DNA from: Desulfovibrio sp.
GTDB taxonomy: Bacteria > Desulfobacterota > Desulfovibrionia > Desulfovibrionales > Desulfovibrionaceae
Assembly (NCBI GenBank): GCA_003525525.1
Contig: DQED01000054.1
Location: 1 to 25,501, forward strand
Direction: 5' to 3'
Length of the DNA stretch: 25,501 nucleotides
The number at the start of each line of letters is the position of its first letter. The stretch's first letter is position 1. Both the position numbers and the translations under genes were made by a program. The notes under the pieces are model-generated. The model was not told where the DNA came from. It worked only from the letters and a program-made list of their open reading frames with translations, and searched no databases. Positions 1 through 7,009 of the stretch are shown here, one piece after another.

Positions 1-913
1 CGCCGACCGACCCTCCGGCGCGCCCCGTGGCCCGCGACAGGCGCGCGGCAAGCGAGGCCGGCAACGCCAGATCGTAGAGCCCGAACATGGAAAGCGAGAG
101 GGCCGCGAAGACCAGGCCCATCAGGACGATCGCCGCCGGCCGTTGCAGCAGGATCTGGAGGTTTTGCCCCGACCAGGCGGCCGCAACGCCGAGGGCCGCG
201 TACGCCAGGGCCATGGCCAGCACGTAGGCGCCGGAAAGCGCAAGTCCCTTGCGTGCCGACAGTTCCTGGCCTGAGCGCGCCAGCATGCCGGAGAGGATCG
301 GCACCATGGGGAAGACGCAGGGCGTGAAGGCCAACAGCAGGCCGAAGCCCAGGAAACTGAACGCCATCGCCGGCAAGCTGCCGGAAAGCGAGGACGCCAG
401 CGCCCCGTCCGTCTTGCCGCGCGCGGGTTGCGCCGCTCCGGCGGGCCGTGCGGCATCCGGCGCAGGACCCTTTTTTTCCGGCGTCACCGCAAGCGTTGCC
501 AGATCGATCTTCTTGCGCACGGGCGGATAGCACACGCCATGCTCGGCGCAGCCCTGGTAGGTCACGTGGATCGCGTCCGAGGCAGGCAGGGTCGCGCCGG
601 TGAGCGCCGCCGACACCTGGTCGTGGTAGACCCGCGTGGTTCCGAAGGTCGGATCGTCCTTTTCCACCCCGGCGGGCAGCGCAAGGGGCACGGCCTGACC
701 GTCGTCCGTCGTGACCGCGATCCGGTCCCGATAGAGGTAATGCCCCGGGGCGATGTCCCAGGTGCAGAGGATATCCCCGCCGCCGTCGCGCGTTGCGCGT
801 AGCCGGAACACCGCATCCGCCGGGGCCGGCGTCTTGGCCGACGCTCCGGCGGGCGGCAGGAGCAGCGCGACGAAAAAGGCCAGGATGAAAGTCCACGATA
901 CTGCTCTTGACAT
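1..913 (-). CDS. dsbD: Thiol:disulfide interchange protein DsbD, partial (C-terminus beyond window edge)
   Basis: DsbD carries electrons from cytoplasmic thioredoxin across the inner membrane to periplasmic disulfide isomerases and cytochrome c maturation proteins. The visible 304 residues begin with a signal peptide (hydrophobic core about 8-20, likely cleavage after ASA at 26). The periplasmic alpha domain has the motif QGCAEHGVCYPP with its redox pair at C122 and C128. After a Pro/Ala linker (about 145-175) the membrane beta domain starts, with the signature FTPCVFPMVPI (C199). These correspond to the E. coli DsbD alpha cysteines and first beta cysteine. The second beta cysteine and the thioredoxin-like gamma domain lie outside the window, so I cannot confirm a full-length protein. 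The start at 913 is supported by GGAAGGAG four bases upstream. The gene diverges from a two-component pair and probably shares its control region. Confidence 0.93.
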   Translation of the reverse strand, partial: MSRAVSWTFILAFFVALLLPPAGASAKTPAPADAVFRLRATRDGGGDILCTWDIAPGHYLYRDRIAVTTDDGQAVPLALPAGVEKDDPTFGTTRVYHDQVSAALTGATLPASDAIHVTYQGCAEHGVCYPPVRKKIDLATLAVTPEKKGPAPDAARPAGAAQPARGKTDGALASSLSGSLPAMAFSFLGFGLLLAFTPCVFPMVPILSGMLARSGQELSARKGLALSGAYVLAMALAYAALGVAAAWSGQNLQILLQRPAAIVLMGLVFAALSLSMFGLYDLALPASLAARLSRATGRAGGSVG

Positions 914-958
914 GTCGCTCCTTCCTTGCGTGAAGTTTCCCCCAGTTTCGCCGTCCAC

Positions 959-975
959 CTTAAGCCAGCCTTAAG
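959..975. promoter_or_regulatory. PmrA/QseB-type response regulator box
   Basis: Two CTTAAG hexamers (959-964 and 970-975) are separated by 5 bp, giving a direct repeat with an 11-bp period. This has the layout of the PmrA/QseB box, YTTAAK-N5-YTTAAK. It sits in the 98-bp gap between the divergent dsbD and response regulator starts, 36 bp before the regulator and 45 bp before dsbD. The regulator is from the same OmpR-type branch, so autoregulation and shared control of dsbD is a reasonable inference. I see no convincing -10 element for either direction. Confidence 0.6.
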
Positions 976-1011
976 GCGGAGACGGGAAACCGGAGCCGGA
1001 GGAAACCGGAC

Positions 1012-1674
1012 ATGCGGATTCTCATCATCGAAGACGATCAGGTTCTTGCCGCGGGGCTCAAGGTGGGGCTCGGCCTGGCCGGCATGACCGTGGATCTGGT
1101 CGGCTCCTGCGCGCAAGCCGGCGAAGCGCTCGCCACGACGGCCTTCGACGCCGTGGTGCTCGACCTGATGCTGCCGGACGGTTCCGGGCTGGATGTGCTG
1201 CGGGGCATGCGCCAACGGAAAGACCGGACCCCGGTCCTGTTGCTCACCGCCCTCGACGAGGTCGCGGACAGGGTCAAGGGACTCGACCTCGGCGCGGACG
1301 ACTATTGCGGCAAGCCCTTCGACCTGGACGAACTGGCCGCGCGCGTCCGGGCCATCGGGCGGCGCGGCGGAGGACGCGCCGCCCCCTGTCTGACGGCCGC
1401 CGGCATTGCGCTCGAGCCGTCCACCCTGTCGGCCACCCTAAACGGGCAGCCTCTCGCACTGTCCCGGCGGGAGTTCGCGGTCCTGGCGCTTCTGATGGAG
1501 CATCCCGGCGCGATCCGCTCCAAGGGCGAAATCGAGGACCGGCTGTACGGCTGGGGCGAGGAAGTGGAAAGCAACGCGGTGGAGGTGCATGTGCATCATT
1601 TGCGGGCCAAGCTCGGCCGGGAGAAAATAGAAACGGTGCGCGGGCTCGGCTACCGGGTGCAGGTCGCGCCATGA
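1012..1674 (+). CDS. OmpR/PhoB-family response regulator (QseB/PmrA-like)
   Basis: This is a 220-residue DNA-binding response regulator, the normal length for the OmpR family. The receiver domain (1-115) has the acidic pair E7/D8/D9, phospho-acceptor D51 in VVLDLMLPDGSG, T79 and K101 in the CGKPFD motif. The C-terminal winged helix (about 125-218) shows the expected AVEVHVHHLRAKL recognition helix and ends with RGLGYRV. GGAGG lies nine bases before the start. Its stop codon overlaps the start of the downstream histidine kinase (ATGA), so the pair is translationally coupled. The overall sequence is closest to the QseB/PmrA/TctD branch, and a matching binding box lies just upstream. The signal sensed is unknown. 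Divergence from dsbD hints at envelope redox or metal stress. Confidence 0.93.
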   Translation: MRILIIEDDQVLAAGLKVGLGLAGMTVDLVGSCAQAGEALATTAFDAVVLDLMLPDGSGLDVLRGMRQRKDRTPVLLLTALDEVADRVKGLDLGADDYCGKPFDLDELAARVRAIGRRGGGRAAPCLTAAGIALEPSTLSATLNGQPLALSRREFAVLALLMEHPGAIRSKGEIEDRLYGWGEEVESNAVEVHVHHLRAKLGREKIETVRGLGYRVQVAP

Positions 1675-3011
1675 GCTCCCTGCGCCGGCGTCTTTTCGCC
1701 ATCCTGGTCGCCGCCACGGGCATCATCTGGCTGTGCGGCATCCTCTGGATTTTCGTGGGGGCAAAAGCGGAACTCGAGCACGTGCTCGACACCCGCCTCC
1801 AGGAAGCGGCGCGCATGGTCGATTCCCTCGTCGCCCAAAACGGCCCCGCCTTTGCCGCCGCGGCGAGCGCCGCCGCGACGCCGGAACGCTACCAGCGCCA
1901 GCTCTCCTGCCAGATATGGTCGCTGGACGGACGCCTGCTCGCCCGGTCCGGCAGCGCGCCGGACGTTTCCCTCTCCGACCATGCGGCGGGCTTCTCCGAC
2001 CGCCGCATCCAGGGCGAATACTGGCGGGTGTACACCATCGACAATCCCGCCAAGGGCGTACGCGTGCTGATCGGCGACCGTCTCGGCCAGCGCGACCAAC
2101 TCGCCGTCGACCTGGTCAAGGGGCTTTCCATCCCCGCCATCCTGATGCTTCCCCTGCTCGGAGGACTCCTCTGGCTGAGCCTCGGGCGCGGGCTGCGCCC
2201 GCTTCTCGCCATGGCCGTGGAGCTCAAAGCCCGCGAGGCCGACGACATGCGGCCCTTGCAGACGCAACACGCGCCTGCCGAGCTCCTGCCCCTGGCCGCG
2301 GCCCTGAACAACCTGTTCGCCAAGGTGGAGACGGCCCGACGCCACGAACGGGACGTCACGGCCTTCGCCGCCCACGAACTGCGCACGCCCCTGGCCGGGT
2401 TGAAGACGCACGCGCAAATCGCCATGGCCGCCGGCGATCCCGGCGTCCGGCAGGAAGCCTTGCGACACATCCTGCTCTCCGTCGACCGCGCCACGCGTCT
2501 GGTGCGCCAGCTGCTGACCCTGGCCAAGCTCGAAAGCGGGCTGGCCGCCGGCCAATCGGAACGCGTCTGCGTCGGCGACCTGATCGAGGAGATCGGCGCA
2601 GCGGCCCAACCGTCGGGAAAGGACGTCGCGGTCCGCATCGATCCCGCCCTACGAGACTTCACGCTCACCGCGAACCGGGACAGCCTCGCCATCGCCCTGC
2701 GCAATCTCCATGAAAACGCGCTGCAGCACTCGCCGGAGGGGGGGGCGGTCGTGTGGAACGTCACGCCGGACGGGCGCGGCATAGGGGTGGAAGACGAGGG
2801 GCCCGGCATGCCTCCCGAAGAGATTTCCCAGGCGACGCAGCGCTTCTTTCGCGGCAAACGGCAGACGCCCACGGGGTGCGGGCTGGGGCTCGCCATCGTC
2901 GAGGCCGTGTTGCGGGAAATGGGAGGCCGGCTCGTCCTGGAAAATCGGGAAGGCGGACAAGGGCTTCGGGCCATCGCCGTGCTGCCGCCCGCAACCTCCC
3001 CGTGCCCCTGA
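1671..3011 (+). CDS. Sensor histidine kinase (QseC/PmrB/TctE-like)
   Basis: This is the 446-residue membrane sensor kinase partner of the preceding regulator. TM1 is at about 8-29 and TM2 at about 152-173. They enclose a periplasmic sensor region of about 120 residues, of the short 2CSK-like type found in QseC and TctE. A HAMP-like linker follows. The H-box is FAAHELRTPLAGLK with phospho-acceptor H235. The N-box NLHENALQHSP contains N345 and N349. The G1 box is VEDEGPGMP (D375, G377, G379), the F-box is around RFFRG, and the G2 box is GCGLGLAIV near 402-410. All catalytic motifs are intact. The start is fixed by the four-base overlap with the regulator stop. The same strand carries a longer open frame beginning near 1305, but it only covers the regulator out of frame and is not a real extension. 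Confidence 0.93.
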   Translation: MSSLRRRLFAILVAATGIIWLCGILWIFVGAKAELEHVLDTRLQEAARMVDSLVAQNGPAFAAAASAAATPERYQRQLSCQIWSLDGRLLARSGSAPDVSLSDHAAGFSDRRIQGEYWRVYTIDNPAKGVRVLIGDRLGQRDQLAVDLVKGLSIPAILMLPLLGGLLWLSLGRGLRPLLAMAVELKAREADDMRPLQTQHAPAELLPLAAALNNLFAKVETARRHERDVTAFAAHELRTPLAGLKTHAQIAMAAGDPGVRQEALRHILLSVDRATRLVRQLLTLAKLESGLAAGQSERVCVGDLIEEIGAAAQPSGKDVAVRIDPALRDFTLTANRDSLAIALRNLHENALQHSPEGGAVVWNVTPDGRGIGVEDEGPGMPPEEISQATQRFFRGKRQTPTGCGLGLAIVEAVLREMGGRLVLENREGGQGLRAIAVLPPATSPCP

Positions 3012-3189
3012 AGGGCTCTCGCTGGTTGTGCGGACTCGGGGAAGAAGACCTTGGCCGGCTGCAGAGAAGGCGGTTGCGCGTTCCCTGATTGATGATTTCC
3101 AATTTTTGTGTGACGCTCAATAAGCAGACGACAAGTCGAGTTGTATTTCTCCAGACGGACGTTGAGAATCGATCTCCGGGAACGTACCC

Positions 3190-5118
3190 ATGTCAAAAGT
3201 GCCGCATCTTTTTCTTCTTGCCGCCTTCCTCACTCTCATCGCGCCTCGCTTGGCCATTGCCGCAGGCGCGTTCAATCAGTTTGTCGGCTTGGGCGACAGC
3301 ACCCTGGACAGCGGCTATTTTCGCTATACGTCGACGGGAAACGCGTCAGCCGATGCAATGGTCGCCTCCGCCATCGCCGGCGGCGCCCAGGGCGGGTGGG
3401 CCGGTCCCGGGGTGATGACCAGCACGTTTTTGGCGGCAAGATTCGGCCTTTCCGCCGAAACGGTCAGCGCCGGCGGGACCAACTTCGCCAATGGCAGCGC
3501 CTATACGGCCCCCTTGAGTTCCTCCATCGGAGGTTCCCCCGCTCCCGGAGGACTCTCCGGGAATGTGGCCGCCACCCAGCAAATCGCCAACCTCATCGCC
3601 TCCACAGGGGGGGCCGTCAACGCCCAGGCCCTTTATGTCGTCAACAGCGGCAACAACGATCTGATCTTCGTGCAAAACCAGGGCGCCGCCTGGATCGCGG
3701 CCAACCCCGCATTCTTAAACGGCATAGCCTCCGAATTCGCGGCCAGCGTGGCGACCCTGCAGGCGGCAGGCGCCCGCACCATCATGGTGCCCAATACCTT
3801 TTACACATCGACGCTGACCGGTTCGGGCGGCTTCGTCGCCGCAAGCAACATCGACGACTACGCGCGTGCGGTCGCGTACGGGATGACCAAGTGGTCGTAC
3901 CTGACGGCGGCCGGCGTGCGTTTTATTCCCGCCGACCTCACCGGCGTGTTCCAGTTCGTGGCGACCAATCCCACCCTTTTCGGATTCACGCCGTCGTCGG
4001 TGCTGTCGGCCAACGCCCCGTCCCCGGTCGCCGCCCTGGTGACCACCTGGGCCGACATTACCCCCGTCCAATTGCAAACCTATCTGTTCGTCGACGGCCA
4101 TCACCTGACCACGGCCGGGCAGAAGATCGAATCGGATTATGAAGTCGGCCTACTGACGGCTCCGAGCCAGATCTCCCTTTTGGCCGAGGCTCCGATCCAG
4201 GGCGGCCTGGCCCGTGCGGCCGCCATCCAGGGGCAGATAGACCTGTCCGGCCAACATCGCGGCCCGACCGGCGTCAACGTCTGGATCGGCGGCGGCGTCG
4301 GGGCACTGACGCTCAAGAATTTTTCGGGCTTCCCCGATGTCGCCGGCACGCCGTTTACGGGATCGGCGGGCGTGGATTACCAGATGCCGTTCGGACTCAT
4401 CGTCGGCGCGGCCTTTACCGCCGGAACCCAGACCCAGCGTTTCTCCATGGGCGGCGGTCAGTTCGACCAAAACGACCAGGCCATAAGCCTCTATTCCGCC
4501 TATCGGGCCGGACCGGTCTGGGGCAATGTCGTGGCCTCCTGCGGCTGGTATCAGGACAAGATCGCCCGCGACGCGACATTGGGGCTTTTCACCGACAGCA
4601 ACAGCGCCGACACCACGGGGACATCCCTGGCCCTGGCCTTGCGCGCCGGCGGCGACATCCGCCTGGGACCGGTCACCACAGGCCCGGTGGCGGGCTTGGT
4701 GCTGCAACAGGTGCGCATCAAGGGTTTTGCCGAAACCGGCGGCAGCGGCGCGCAGACCGGCAGCAACGGCGTCACGGCCCTTTCGTTCGGCGAGCAGATA
4801 CGGGATTCGGCCATAAGCCAGCTCGGCTGGCGCGCCGCCATCGAGGCCGGCGACTGGCGGCCGTTCGTGGAAGCCAAATGGAACCACGAACTGGTTGACC
4901 AAAGCGACCGCAAGGTCAAGGCCGCGCTCACTTCGACCACGGCCGCGCCCTACTCCATGGCCGCCGCCCCGGTAAAAGCGGATTGGGCCACGGCCAGTGC
5001 GGGAACTTCCTACAAACTCAGCGAACGGGTGCTGGTGCGGGGTTCTGCTTCGGCCACCGCCTTTGATTCGCAAACGGTCAGCTACGGCGGCGAGGTTGGC
5101 GTAAACGTCAGTTTTTGA
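3190..5118 (+). CDS. GDSL-type esterase/lipase autotransporter (type Va secretion)
   Basis: This is a 642-residue protein predicted to be an outer-membrane-anchored, surface-exposed esterase like EstA/EstP. A signal peptide occupies residues 1-25 (cleavage near AIAAG). The passenger (about 26-330) is a GDSL/SGNH hydrolase. Block I is GLGDSTLDSG with nucleophile S37. The block II glycine is in GGTNFANGSAYT, the block III asparagine in NSGNNDL, and block V DGHHLT supplies D302 and H305. The C-terminal part (about 355-642) is an autotransporter beta-barrel with alternating aromatic strands ending in phenylalanine (GVNVSF), the usual BamA recognition end. All four catalytic blocks are present, so the enzyme should be active on short or medium acyl esters. 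The Shine-Dalgarno is weak (GGGA about eight bases upstream). It follows the two-component pair after 178 bp; regulation by that pair is possible but I see no CTTAAG box here. Confidence 0.9.
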   Translation: MSKVPHLFLLAAFLTLIAPRLAIAAGAFNQFVGLGDSTLDSGYFRYTSTGNASADAMVASAIAGGAQGGWAGPGVMTSTFLAARFGLSAETVSAGGTNFANGSAYTAPLSSSIGGSPAPGGLSGNVAATQQIANLIASTGGAVNAQALYVVNSGNNDLIFVQNQGAAWIAANPAFLNGIASEFAASVATLQAAGARTIMVPNTFYTSTLTGSGGFVAASNIDDYARAVAYGMTKWSYLTAAGVRFIPADLTGVFQFVATNPTLFGFTPSSVLSANAPSPVAALVTTWADITPVQLQTYLFVDGHHLTTAGQKIESDYEVGLLTAPSQISLLAEAPIQGGLARAAAIQGQIDLSGQHRGPTGVNVWIGGGVGALTLKNFSGFPDVAGTPFTGSAGVDYQMPFGLIVGAAFTAGTQTQRFSMGGGQFDQNDQAISLYSAYRAGPVWGNVVASCGWYQDKIARDATLGLFTDSNSADTTGTSLALALRAGGDIRLGPVTTGPVAGLVLQQVRIKGFAETGGSGAQTGSNGVTALSFGEQIRDSAISQLGWRAAIEAGDWRPFVEAKWNHELVDQSDRKVKAALTSTTAAPYSMAAAPVKADWATASAGTSYKLSERVLVRGSASATAFDSQTVSYGGEVGVNVSF

Positions 5119-5189
5119 ATCCGGATCGTTGCCCCCCTTCCGGCTTGGAGCCCGTCAGATGCCCGCAGCCATCGCTTCTCCCTTCCGTG

Positions 5190-5309
5190 CCCGCTCCTGA
5201 CCCGAAAGCGGAACGCCCCATGGCGGTCATGGACCGGGCAAACGCCCGATGGGGCCGCGACACGCTTCGCCTCGCCGCCTGCGGCATCAAGGGGTTCTCT
5301 CGACCGTAA
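5190..5309 (+). pseudogene. Relic of UmuC (DNA polymerase V subunit) C-terminal region
   Basis: In one plus frame the translation contains PDPKAERPMAVMDRANAR followed by WGRDTLRLAACGI. This resembles the conserved little-finger end of UmuC-family Y-polymerases (M-x-x-x-D-x-x-N-x-x-x-G-R-x-T-x-x-x-A-x-x-G-I). The match lasts about 40 codons and stops at 5309, before the usual SPRYTT segment. No start with a ribosome-binding site and no upstream polymerase domains are present. I read it as a decayed fragment of a former umuC copy. The identification rests on remembered family patterns, and the fragment is short. Confidence 0.5.
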
Positions 5310-5391
5310 GGCCCCCATCCGGTCCACTTCAAGGCCGGGGCCAAGGCACTCGGCATCCTCATGGGCAGCAGCCAAATCGCATCGGCGCGGG

Positions 5392-5414
5392 GGTGACGCC
5401 AAGGCAGCGTCACC
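5392..5414. terminator. Hairpin overlapping the tonB stop codon, possible bidirectional terminator
   Basis: GGTGACGC (5392-5399) pairs perfectly with GCGTCACC (5407-5414) across a 7-nt loop. It overlaps the tonB stop codon and lies between the convergent autotransporter and tonB genes. Neither strand has a U-tract after it, so factor-independent termination is not assured. Position and symmetry suit a termination or 3'-end stability role. Confidence 0.4.
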
Positions 5415-5925
5415 TCAAATCGTATTGATACTTCACGTGCAACACGACCGGGATGCTCCCGGTCCCAAGGATGGGCGGACGTTTGACCGCTCCGCTGGCG
5501 GCGCGGATGGCCCGGGACGCGGCAGCGTCCAGCCCTGGGTCCCCGGACGAGACCTTGAGGTACGGTTCGGTGAAGGTGCCATCACCGCGGATTGCGAAAC
5601 CGTAGACCGCCACGCCGAGCAGGCGGCTGCCCGGCACGTCCGGACGACGAGCATGCACGGCCTCGTCGACCGCGTCCAGGTACTTGAGAAACGCCTGCCG
5701 CCGCTGGTCGGCCAGGTTCCGGGCGTTTTGGGCCGGCGGGGCATACGCGTCTATTCCCACCCCGGCGTGTCCCGCGTCGTTGACGATCACGGATGCCGTA
5801 TCCATGTCGATGCAGGCGTCGGAGGCAGGCATGGCGGAAGTCGGCGCAAAGCGCGTGGTCGTGAGCAGGAAATGGGCGAATAGCGATACGGCGAGCCCGG
5901 TCCAGATGCGTTCGGTGTAGGTCAT
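5410..5925 (-). CDS. tonB: TonB-family energy transducer, short form
   Basis: This is a 171-residue single-pass protein that would pass ExbB/ExbD proton-motive energy to an outer membrane receptor. The N-terminal anchor (about 7-24) carries the TonB S-x-x-x-H signature as SLFAH (S14, H18). The C-terminal domain (about 98-170) follows the TonB pattern, with VAVYGFAIRGDGTF, a Gly-Asp-Pro and PVVLHVKY near the end. Unlike classical TonB there is no Pro-rich Lys/Glu spacer; only about 70 residues separate anchor and C-domain, so reach across the periplasm may be limited. It is the last gene of the exbB-exbD-tonB set, 34 bp after exbD. The frame is open upstream into exbD, but the ATG at 5925 places the anchor at the N-terminus. 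No clear Shine-Dalgarno is seen. A TolA-like role is an alternative. Confidence 0.8.
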   Translation of the reverse strand: MTYTERIWTGLAVSLFAHFLLTTTRFAPTSAMPASDACIDMDTASVIVNDAGHAGVGIDAYAPPAQNARNLADQRRQAFLKYLDAVDEAVHARRPDVPGSRLLGVAVYGFAIRGDGTFTEPYLKVSSGDPGLDAAASRAIRAASGAVKRPPILGTGSIPVVLHVKYQYDLR

Positions 5926-5959
5926 GCTCCATGTTCCCGCGCGCCGGCCTGGGCAACGC

Positions 5960-6382
5960 TCATCGCGCCCTGTCCTCTTGCGGTCGGGACGTGGCGATGA
6001 GCAGTTTTTCCCCGCCCTGCATGCGCACCTCGTCCACGAGGAACAGCAGGGCCTCGACCGGAGCTTCAGGCGCGGCCTTGAGCACGAGCTGCCCCGGCGC
6101 GGCCTTGAATCCCCGGACAAGGGCCTGCAGCTTGTCGCGGATATCCCGGCGCGCGACCGGGACGCCTTCGAAGGCGAAAGAGCCGTCCTGGAAAAGCCGC
6201 AACTCCACCATGCGCCCGGAGAGGGACCGGCTGGCCTGTGCCGGGGGCAGGTCCAGGTCGATGCCGCGCATGGCGAAAGCCGCCGCCACGACGAAAAAGA
6301 TAAGCAGGATGAACATCATGTCGATCAGCGGCGTGAGGTCGAAAAGCGCCGCGGATTCGTGCCGGAGTTCGAAATCCAGCAT
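5960..6382 (-). CDS. exbD: Biopolymer transport protein ExbD
   Basis: This is a 140-residue ExbD/TolR family protein, the usual length. The N-terminal cytoplasmic stub is followed by a single transmembrane helix (about 20-40) bearing the essential proton-pathway aspartate D21 in LTPLIDMMFILLIFF. A periplasmic domain of about 95 residues follows, with the family pattern VELRLFQDGSFAFEG and a C-terminal VDEVRMQGGEKLLIAT segment. The start lies one base after the exbB stop (TGAGATG), indicating translational coupling. With ExbB it forms the proton channel that energises TonB. TolR is the main alternative, but the adjacent TonB-type protein favours ExbD. Confidence 0.92.
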   Translation of the reverse strand: MLDFELRHESAALFDLTPLIDMMFILLIFFVVAAAFAMRGIDLDLPPAQASRSLSGRMVELRLFQDGSFAFEGVPVARRDIRDKLQALVRGFKAAPGQLVLKAAPEAPVEALLFLVDEVRMQGGEKLLIATSRPQEDRAR

Positions 6383-6383
6383 C

Positions 6384-6977
6384 TCACTTTTTCTCCTTGC
6401 GCAGCAGCAGGACCGTGTTGCCGGCTTCGGCCAGAGCCTTGGCGGCGCGACGGGCCCGGTTCTGGTAGTGGTTCAAGAAGAAAAGCGCCGGGATGGCGAT
6501 GCACAATCCCGCTGCCGTGGTCAGCAGCGCCTGCCAAATGCCGCCGGCCAGCATATTCATGTCCACCCCGGACCGCGCTTCGGAAATCCGTGAAAAGGTG
6601 GTGATCATGCCGAAGACGGTGCCGAGCAGCCCGAGCAGCGGCGCGACGCGCGTTAGCAGCGAAAGCGTGGGCAGGCCGGCCTCCAACTGCCTGACGACGG
6701 CGCCCCCGGCCACACGCAAGGCCGCTTCCTTGTTCGGGTAGTCCATGTCTCCAAGAATACGGCCGAAATCGGAAAGCGGGCCGGACGCGCCCAGGCTTCC
6801 CGCCAGGGCCGAGGGATCCCCGGTCCGGGTCGTCTCCAGGAGCAGCGCGGGGAACTCCTTGCCCGGAAACGGGAATGACGACAAAAACAACCCGCGCTCC
6901 ACGATGATGCCCAAGGCCGTGACCGATACCAGCAACAGCGGCCACATCACCCATCCGCCCATTTCAATCAGCCACAC
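6384..6977 (-). CDS. exbB: Biopolymer transport protein ExbB (MotA/TolQ/ExbB family)
   Basis: This is a 197-residue inner membrane proton channel subunit. TM1 is at about 8-26. The conserved pair of helices near 105-125 (LLTRVAPLLGLLGTVFGMI) and 140-170 (QALLTTAAGLCIAIPALFF) carries the family's pore threonines and Gly-rich packing motifs. I chose the GTG at 6977 because AAAGGAGG lies five bases upstream. The frame is open much further upstream, but that part is a shadow of the GTPase gene. It follows the GTPase by 32 bp and runs into exbD, so the four genes look like one transcript. At 197 residues it is somewhat shorter than E. coli ExbB, which is normal for the short two-gene type. Confidence 0.92.
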   Translation of the reverse strand: MWLIEMGGWVMWPLLLVSVTALGIIVERGLFLSSFPFPGKEFPALLLETTRTGDPSALAGSLGASGPLSDFGRILGDMDYPNKEAALRVAGGAVVRQLEAGLPTLSLLTRVAPLLGLLGTVFGMITTFSRISEARSGVDMNMLAGGIWQALLTTAAGLCIAIPALFFLNHYQNRARRAAKALAEAGNTVLLLRKEKK

Positions 6978-7009
6978 AGGAGCCTCCTTTCCGGCCGCTC
7001 CGGGCCTGT

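Noticed and set aside
5119..5409. Intact small gene in the autotransporter-tonB gap
   Set aside because: The only protein-like signal is the UmuC relic; no start with a ribosome-binding site is present, and minus-strand frames here have no recognisable content.
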